Below are positions 16,054-20,794 of a stretch of DNA of 20,794 nucleotides, in pieces (position 1 is the stretch's first letter; each line of letters opens with the position of its first letter). Below the pieces are notes generated by a model. The model had not been told where the DNA came from, did no database searches, and worked only from the letters and a program-made list of their open reading frames with translations. Position numbers and translations under genes: made by a program. Source of the stretch: CAZYQW01 sp964649825 (GTDB lineage Bacteria; Planctomycetota; B15-G4; JADJEK01); contig CAZYQW010000097.1 in assembly GCA_964649825.1 (NCBI GenBank), positions 1-20,794 on the forward strand. The letters are read 5' to 3'.

Positions 16054-16704
16054 ATGTCGCGCTTGGCCCGAGTCGGAATGCTCGCGATCGTCGCGGGCGC
16101 GTCCGCGTGCTCGTCGATCTATTACTCGGCGATGGAAGCGTTCGGCGTCGAGAAGCGCCACATCATGGTCGACCGCGTCGAAGAGGCGCGAGACGAGCAG
16201 GAAGGGGCGAAGGAGCAGTTCAAGTCGACGCTCGATCGTTTCAAGGAGCTGGCCGGCTTCGACGGCGGCGACCTCGAAGCGAAGTACCGCGCCCTTGCCG
16301 CCGAGTACGAGGAGTCCAAGGAGCGAGCGCAAGAGGTCGCGGATCGGATCGACTCCGTTGCCGACGTGGCCGAGGATCTGTTCGAGGAGTGGGAAGAGGA
16401 GATCCAGCTCATCGGCGACCCGAAGAAGCAGTCGATCAGCGAGAAGCTCATGGTCGACACGAAGGTCCGGTACGAGAAGATGTACGACGCGATGCGGCGC
16501 GCGGAGGCGAAGATGGCCCCGGTGCTCGACGCGTTCGAGGACCAGGTCCTGTTCCTGAAGCACACCTTGAACACCACGATGGTCGCGTCGCTCCAGGACA
16601 CGGTCGTCGAGATCGAAACCGACGTTTCGACGCTCATCGCGGACATGGAGGCCTCCATCTCGGAGGCGAACACGTTCATCGACGAGATGTCAGGCGCTAC
16701 CTGA
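16054..16704 (+). CDS. DUF2959-family lipoprotein
   Basis: 216 residues. Signal peptide with lipobox-like ASAC (Cys19), followed by the family's conserved opening SIYYSAMEAFGVEKRHIMVDR and a long helical, charged coiled-coil region with EARDEQEGAKEQF. These are hallmarks of DUF2959, an uncharacterised family of probable envelope lipoproteins. AGGAG 8 nt before the ATG supports the start. An earlier in-frame ATG at 15946 would put 36 unrelated residues before the signal peptide and is rejected. The stop codon overlaps the malQ start (TGATG), so the two genes are probably translated together, although no functional link to glycogen metabolism is evident. Confidence 0.88.
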   Translation: MSRLARVGMLAIVAGASACSSIYYSAMEAFGVEKRHIMVDRVEEARDEQEGAKEQFKSTLDRFKELAGFDGGDLEAKYRALAAEYEESKERAQEVADRIDSVADVAEDLFEEWEEEIQLIGDPKKQSISEKLMVDTKVRYEKMYDAMRRAEAKMAPVLDAFEDQVLFLKHTLNTTMVASLQDTVVEIETDVSTLIADMEASISEANTFIDEMSGAT

Positions 16705-18863
16705 TGGAGACGTGCCCGTCGCGGGCGCAGATCGAACGTCTCGCGGCGGAGGTCGGTCTTGTCTCGTCGTTCGTCGACGGACTCGGCGTCGAGCGCGTGG
16801 CGAGCGTCCGATCGGTGATCTCCGTACTCGGCGCGCTGGGGCTTCCCGCCGAGACTCGGAATGACGCTCGTGATTCGCTCGCCCGGCTCCGCCACGAACG
16901 CCGCGCTCCGATCGATCCGACGCGCGTCGTACGTCGTTCCGCCTGCCGCCGCGAGGTCGTACGGATGCCCGGGACGTCGACCCGGGTTCGATGGCGAGCG
17001 ACCCTCCTCGAAGAAGACGGGCGGTCTCGCACGTTCGAGGGCCAGAGCTCGACCGCAGGAGATCAGCTCGAGATCCCGCTGCCTCCTCAGCCGCTCGGCT
17101 ACCACCGGCTCCGCGTCGAGCTCGGGACGGATGGGACGGAGCCTCTCGAGCAGCGGCGCATCGTGGTGCCGGCCCGGAGCCAACCGGCGCAGCGGCGCGC
17201 GGGCGGCATCTGGACGAACCTGTACACGCTTCGGAGCCGGCGAAACGCGGGAATGGGCGACCTCGGAGACCTGCGCCTCCTCGCGCGTGCGGTCGCTCGC
17301 GAAGGCGGTTCGTTCGTCGGGCTGAATCCACTCCATGCGATCCGCGGGCGCGGCCCGGAATGTTCGCCGTACAGCCCGGTGAGCCGCCGGTTCAAGCACG
17401 CCGCCTATATCGAGGTCGAGGCCGTTCCCGAGTATCGCGCGTCGCCCGCGATTCGCGCCTGGTGGAACGACGACGCGACGGCGCGACGGCGCGAGCGGCT
17501 GAGGGAAGCCGCGCCGATCGACTACGAAGCCGTCCTCGACCTGAAGGAAGAGGCGTTCCTCCGCCTGCATCGCGAGTTCGCCGCGCACCACCGCCACGCC
17601 GACACGGCTCGCGGACGGGCATACCGCGCGTTCCTCGATGACCAGGGCGACGCGCTGGCCGATCATGCGACGTTCCTCGGCCTCGATCGTCACTTCAAGG
17701 AGAACGGAGTGCCGTGGTGGCGCGAATGGCCCGCCGAGTATCGCGACCCGCGGGCGCCCGCGGTCGAGCGGTTCCGCCGCGATTCGTTCGAGGAGTTCGA
17801 TCGATACCGCTACCTCGAGTTCGAACTGGACCGGCAGCTCGGCCGCCTGGCCCGGGACGCGCGCGCCCACGGCCTCGACGTCGGGCTCTACCAGGATCTC
17901 GCGATCGGTTCGATGGCGGACGGCAGCGACGTGTGGGCGGACCCCGGCCGATTCGTGCTTGGCATGAGTCTCGGCGCACCTCCGGACGGCTTCGCGCGCG
18001 ACGGTCAAGTCTGGGCCCTTCCGCCGCTGAACCCCCGCCGCATGCGCGCCGACGGCTACGCGTCGTTCGCCCGCGTCCTGGCCGCGAACATGCGCCACTC
18101 CGGCGCGCTGCGCATCGATCACGTGATCGGGATGGTCCGCCAGTACTGGATTCCCGACGGGACGGACGGCACGGACGGCGTGTTCGTCCCGTTTCCCGCC
18201 GACGACCTGTTCGGCGTGCTCGCGCTGGAGAGCCGCCGGAACCGTACCGTCGTCATCGGCGAGGACCTCGGCACGATTCCGCCGGAGCTGCCGGAGATGT
18301 TGCGCCGCCACGGCGTGCTGTCGAGTCGCGTGCTCCTCTTCGAACGGGATCACCGCGGCGAGTTCGGCACCCTCCGCGACGGGGCTCGACGCGCGCTGCT
18401 CACGACGACGACTCACGATCACGTCCCGCTTCCGGGGTGGATCGAGGGCGCGGAGCTCGAGCTTCATCGGCGCCTCGGCCGGATCGAGACCGACGATGAG
18501 CTCGAGGCGGCGCGGCACGCGCGACGACGCGACGTCGAGTCGCTCGTGCGCTGGCTCGTCTTGCACGAGCCGGACGGCGCGTTCTCCTCGCCGGCGTCGA
18601 TCGTGGAGGGCGTCCATCGTCGGATGCGCGAGAGCAAGTGCACCTTCGTCGGCATCTCGCTCGACGACGTCGCCGGCGAGACCGAACCGGTGAACGTGCC
18701 TGGTGTGACGGCGGCCCAACATCCGGTCTGGCGCCGGAAGATGTCGGCGACCCTCGAGTCCCTCCTCGAGAAAGGCTCGCTCGGCCCGCTGCGGCGCCGG
18801 CCGGCCCGGCGGGCGACCGCATCGACGGCTGAAGGCGCAAGCGACAACCGAATAACGAGTTGA
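16704..18863 (+). CDS. malQ: 4-alpha-glucanotransferase (amylomaltase, GH77)
   Basis: 719 residues. It transfers alpha-1,4-glucan segments between maltodextrins, releasing glucose, in maltose/glycogen metabolism in the cytoplasm. GH77 motifs are visible: IWTNLYTLRSRRNAGMGDLGDL (about 172-193), GLNPLHA, YQDLAIGSMADGSDVW (Asp398), and the catalytic set LRIDH (nucleophile Asp472), IGEDLGTIP (acid/base Glu520) and TTHDH (transition-state Asp572). Spacing of 48 and 52 residues is close to Thermus amylomaltase. The N-terminal 170 residues form an extension like that of the longer E. coli-type MalQ (694 residues), with a beta-sandwich look. The ATG overlaps the preceding stop by one base and has no strong ribosome site, suggesting coupling to the DUF2959 gene. 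The reading frame extends far upstream without stops, but that part is a shadow of other genes. Confidence 0.95.
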   Translation: METCPSRAQIERLAAEVGLVSSFVDGLGVERVASVRSVISVLGALGLPAETRNDARDSLARLRHERRAPIDPTRVVRRSACRREVVRMPGTSTRVRWRATLLEEDGRSRTFEGQSSTAGDQLEIPLPPQPLGYHRLRVELGTDGTEPLEQRRIVVPARSQPAQRRAGGIWTNLYTLRSRRNAGMGDLGDLRLLARAVAREGGSFVGLNPLHAIRGRGPECSPYSPVSRRFKHAAYIEVEAVPEYRASPAIRAWWNDDATARRRERLREAAPIDYEAVLDLKEEAFLRLHREFAAHHRHADTARGRAYRAFLDDQGDALADHATFLGLDRHFKENGVPWWREWPAEYRDPRAPAVERFRRDSFEEFDRYRYLEFELDRQLGRLARDARAHGLDVGLYQDLAIGSMADGSDVWADPGRFVLGMSLGAPPDGFARDGQVWALPPLNPRRMRADGYASFARVLAANMRHSGALRIDHVIGMVRQYWIPDGTDGTDGVFVPFPADDLFGVLALESRRNRTVVIGEDLGTIPPELPEMLRRHGVLSSRVLLFERDHRGEFGTLRDGARRALLTTTTHDHVPLPGWIEGAELELHRRLGRIETDDELEAARHARRRDVESLVRWLVLHEPDGAFSSPASIVEGVHRRMRESKCTFVGISLDDVAGETEPVNVPGVTAAQHPVWRRKMSATLESLLEKGSLGPLRRRPARRATASTAEGASDNRITS

Positions 18864-19205
18864 GGCTCGACTGCTGGCGTCGCGGCGAGGGTGGTCCGGC
18901 CGGCCCCGCCGGAATGGTCCGGGCCGAGTTCGGTGATTCGTGCTACCGTCTGTTGTCTTGGTCCGAGGCCTCCTCGCGGGGGTCCTCCGAGTCGTTCGTG
19001 CCGTGGGTCGAAAGTCTAGGCGGTTCTCGCGTCGCCGATCGCGTCGACGCGTCGACGTGCTGGGCATCGGTGCGGACGGAGTCGACGCACAACCACGAAT
19101 CGATGCCCAACGGACCTCGGCAAACAACGGATCTTCCGTCGACCTCGACGAAGGCGACATCGATGGTCGGGTTGATCTCGACTGACAAACGTCCTGGTGG
19201 TGCGT
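18864..19205. other. Non-coding stretch after malQ
   Basis: 342 bp in which I see no supported gene. It contains a CCGGC/GCCGG hairpin near 18896 without a T-run, and a perfect tandem GCGTCGAC-GCGTCGAC at 19041-19056. Open frames cross it on both strands (plus 18860-19456, minus 18943-19188), but neither has a convincing start site or recognisable protein. It could be a decayed gene. Confidence 0.4.
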
Positions 19206-19314
19206 TCCTTCAATTGTTGGGACAGCAGCAGGCATCCTGTAGGTGCTTGAAGGATCAATCCAGCAGGCGACTGTTTCCGGGGACGTCCGAGATAGGCCGG
19301 ACGTCCCCGGGAAC
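19206..19314 (+). repeat. Block of two strong inverted repeats (terminator- or REP/MITE-like)
   Basis: First repeat: TCCTTCAA (19206-19213) with TTGAAGGA (19247-19254), enclosing a small CAGG-CAT-CCTG hairpin. Second repeat: CCGGGGACGTCC (19277-19288) with GGACGTCCCCGG (19299-19310), 10-nt loop. This stem extends outward to GTTT/GAAC (19273-19276 with 19311-19314, one G-U), giving 16 pairs. The plus strand continues CCCCTTTCTTCTCC, so the second hairpin could terminate malQ transcription or shield the MFS gene. Two elaborate hairpins within about 110 bp also suggest a dispersed palindromic element. Only one copy is in the window. Confidence 0.6.
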
Positions 19315-19341
19315 CCCTTTCTTCTCCTCGCGTGAAGACGA

Positions 19342-19370
19342 GCGACGGCGTCAGGTGACACTCGTAGACT
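19342..19370 (+). promoter_or_regulatory. Candidate promoter of the MFS gene
   Basis: TAGACT (19365-19370) followed by CCGCG lies 7 nt before the ATG at 19378; the -35 region (GCGACG, 19342-19347) is only a 3/6 match. With this -10 the transcript would start at or next to the ATG, and indeed no Shine-Dalgarno precedes it. Confidence 0.35.
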
Positions 19371-19377
19371 CCGCGAC

Positions 19378-20658
19378 ATGCTGTGGCGCGTCGATCGCAA
19401 GTGCCTCGCTTGGGCACTCTATGACTGGGGGAACTCGGCCTACGCCACGACGGTGATGGCGGGCCTCTTCCCCGTCTTCTTCGCCGACTACTGGCACGAG
19501 GAAGCGGGACCCGAGGCGGAGTTTCGGCTGGGAACCGCGAACTCGATCGCGGGCATCCTCGTCGCGCTCTCCGCGCCGTTCCTCGGTGCGATCGCCGACC
19601 GCTTCGGGCATCGCAAGCTCTTCCTGCTCGTCTTCACGTTGCTCGGCGCCTCGATGACGGCGGCGTTGCCGCTGACCGGGCGCGGCGAGTGGGGAGCGGC
19701 GGCGGCGCTCTACGTCGTCGCGACGTTCGGCTTCTCGGGCTCGCTGACCTTCTATGACGCGATGCTGAAGGGGGTGGCGCCCCCGGACCGGGCGGACCAG
19801 GTGTCGGCGCTCGGGTACGCGGCGGGCTACCTCGGCGGTGGGATCTTGTTTCTCGTGAACGTGCTGATGGTCACGTATCCGACGGTGTTCGGCCTGGCGG
19901 ACGCGACCGTGGCGGTGAAGGTCTCGTTCCTGTCCGTCGCGATCTGGTGGGTGGCGTTCGCGATCCCGCTCTTTCGCGTGGTTCCCGAGTCGAGGCCCGC
20001 GAACGCCACGTCGCTCACGGCCGCGGTCCGCGCCGGATGGCTCGAGATCCTCGACACGCTGCGTGCGCTCCGGCGCTTCAAGCAGGTCTTCCTCTTCCTC
20101 GTCGGCTACTGGCTCTACATCGACGGTGTCGACACGATCGTCCGCATGGCGACGTTCTACGGCCGCTCGCTCGAGTTTCCGACCGAGAGCCTGATCTTCG
20201 CGCTGTTGATCACGCAGTTCGTCGGTTTCCCCGCCACTCTCGCATTCGGAGCGTTCGGCGCCCGAATCGGCGCCCGCCGCGGCATCCTCGTGGCACTCTC
20301 CGTCTACGTCGTCGTGACGGTCTGGGGCGTGTTCATGGAGCACGTGTGGGAGTTCTACGCGCTCGCGATCATCATCGGACTGGTGCAGGGCGGCGTGCAG
20401 GCGCTCAGCCGGTCGTTCTTCCTGCGCTTGATCCCCGACGACAAGGCCGCGCAGTTCTTCGGCTTCTACAACATGCTGGGCAAGTTCGCGGTCGCGTTCG
20501 GGCCGTTCCTGATGGGAGTGGTCGCGCACGTTACGGACAGCACGCGCGCGTCGCTGCTCGTCGTCGTCGTGCTCCTCGTGATCGGGGGCGGGGTCTTGAC
20601 GCGAGTGAAGGAGCCCGGGCGGGACGGGCCGGGTCGAGCCCGCTTCTACCCGGACTAG
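19378..20658 (+). CDS. MFS transporter, UMF1 / Atg22-like family
   Basis: 426 residues with about 12 hydrophobic segments. The opening ALYDWGNSAYATTVMAGLFPVFF is the signature of the UMF1/Atg22-like branch of the major facilitator superfamily, and GAIADRFGHRKLFLL after TM2 is the conserved MFS loop (D-R-x-G-x-R/H-K). GGVQALSRSFFLRLIP and FFGFYNMLGKFAVAFGPFL in the C-terminal half also match the family. It is an inner-membrane transporter; yeast Atg22 exports amino acids from the vacuole, but bacterial substrates are largely unknown. The ATG has no ribosome site and may be leaderless. It is a single-gene unit ending 33 nt before structured repeat copy B. Confidence 0.92.
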   Translation: MLWRVDRKCLAWALYDWGNSAYATTVMAGLFPVFFADYWHEEAGPEAEFRLGTANSIAGILVALSAPFLGAIADRFGHRKLFLLVFTLLGASMTAALPLTGRGEWGAAAALYVVATFGFSGSLTFYDAMLKGVAPPDRADQVSALGYAAGYLGGGILFLVNVLMVTYPTVFGLADATVAVKVSFLSVAIWWVAFAIPLFRVVPESRPANATSLTAAVRAGWLEILDTLRALRRFKQVFLFLVGYWLYIDGVDTIVRMATFYGRSLEFPTESLIFALLITQFVGFPATLAFGAFGARIGARRGILVALSVYVVVTVWGVFMEHVWEFYALAIIIGLVQGGVQALSRSFFLRLIPDDKAAQFFGFYNMLGKFAVAFGPFLMGVVAHVTDSTRASLLVVVVLLVIGGGVLTRVKEPGRDGPGRARFYPD

Positions 20659-20691
20659 CCGCCCGTGGTGAAAGTGCTTTCGAAGCGAGGC

Positions 20692-20784
20692 GAGGTCATC
20701 GCGACCGAGATCGAGGCGCAGGACCGCAGGCGTACTGCCTGTACGTCGAGGATCCTGCAACGAAGAGATCGGTCGCGAGGGCCC
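20692..20784 (+). repeat. Structured non-coding repeat, copy B, downstream of the MFS gene
   Basis: Plus-strand copy with blocks GAGGTCATCG (20692-20701), AGGCGC (20714-20719), TACGTCGAGGA (20742-20752), GCAACG (20757-20762) and CGAGGGCCC (20776-20784), as in copy A. Outer stem: 20699-20708 with 20769-20778, 10 perfect pairs. Inner hairpin: CGTAC (20731-20735) with GTACG (20741-20745), 5-nt loop. The arms differ in sequence from copy A but pair at the same positions. It starts 33 nt after the MFS stop codon in the sense orientation, and is preceded by the small palindrome GAAAG-TG-CTTTC (20670-20681). Confidence 0.75.
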
Positions 20785-20794
20785 GCCGCAGCCG

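Noticed and set aside
14703..16703. Long in-frame extension upstream of malQ
   Set aside because: It overlaps the M28 and DUF2959 genes in another frame and is Arg/Gly-rich shadow sequence; the GH77 N-terminus is complete from 16704.
18943..19188. 81-codon minus-strand ORF in the gap after malQ
   Set aside because: TTG start with a poor ribosome site, low-complexity second half and no recognisable family; a decayed gene fragment cannot be excluded.
19351..20760. 469-codon minus-strand open frame opposite the MFS transporter
   Set aside because: Highly charged composition (Arg/Asp/Glu/His) with no motifs, antisense to a clear 12-TM transporter.

Overview
The window is a high-GC bacterial chromosome segment with ordinary housekeeping and envelope genes and one small accessory cassette. 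The best taxonomic hint is the C-terminal domain of the large secreted protease (7439-10450). It starts with a YGAGCPG-type motif and ends with an SNGL-type motif, a module I associate with secreted proteins of Planctomycetota. Lipoprotein signal peptides, an MscK-type channel with a long periplasmic region and several exported proteins fit a two-membrane bacterium. The phylum is an inference.

Layout, left to right. (1) 11-102 is a structured non-coding repeat. (2) 135-4364, minus strand, is a tightly coupled four-gene operon read right to left: a thioredoxin-fold peroxiredoxin-like protein, a TPR lipoprotein, an Old Yellow Enzyme-type flavin oxidoreductase, and a fusion of an alkyltransferase-like DNA-binding domain to a 2-oxoglutarate/Fe(II) dioxygenase. 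Two junctions are 4-bp start/stop overlaps. (3) 4636-7044, minus strand, is a three-gene cassette with overlapping ends: a TIGR04255-type protein, a helix-turn-helix protein and an unrecognised protein with a TQTCDLVR motif. An imperfect 34-bp palindrome with promoter-like sequence lies just upstream at 7125-7158. (4) 7439-10450 is the secreted zinc metalloprotease. (5) 10785-14357 is a large MscK/KefA-like mechanosensitive channel. (6) On the plus strand follow an M28 peptidase (14563-15939), a DUF2959 lipoprotein (16054-16704), 4-alpha-glucanotransferase malQ (16704-18863), a 514-bp gap with strong inverted repeats, and a UMF1-family MFS transporter (19378-20658). (7) 20692-20784 is a second copy of the structured repeat.

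Two observations stand out. First, the repeats at the two ends of the window share sequence blocks and the same predicted fold, with compensatory base changes in the stems. Each lies 32-33 nt after the stop codon of the adjacent gene and in that gene's sense orientation. This looks like a conserved 3'-UTR-type RNA or dispersed structured repeat. Second, the TIGR04255 / HTH / TQTCDLVR cassette has the compact, self-regulated layout typical of accessory modules such as defence or toxin-antitoxin loci, although no enzyme activity can be read from it.

No rRNA, tRNA, CRISPR array or intact transposase was seen. Very long antisense ORFs occur throughout and are high-GC shadows.
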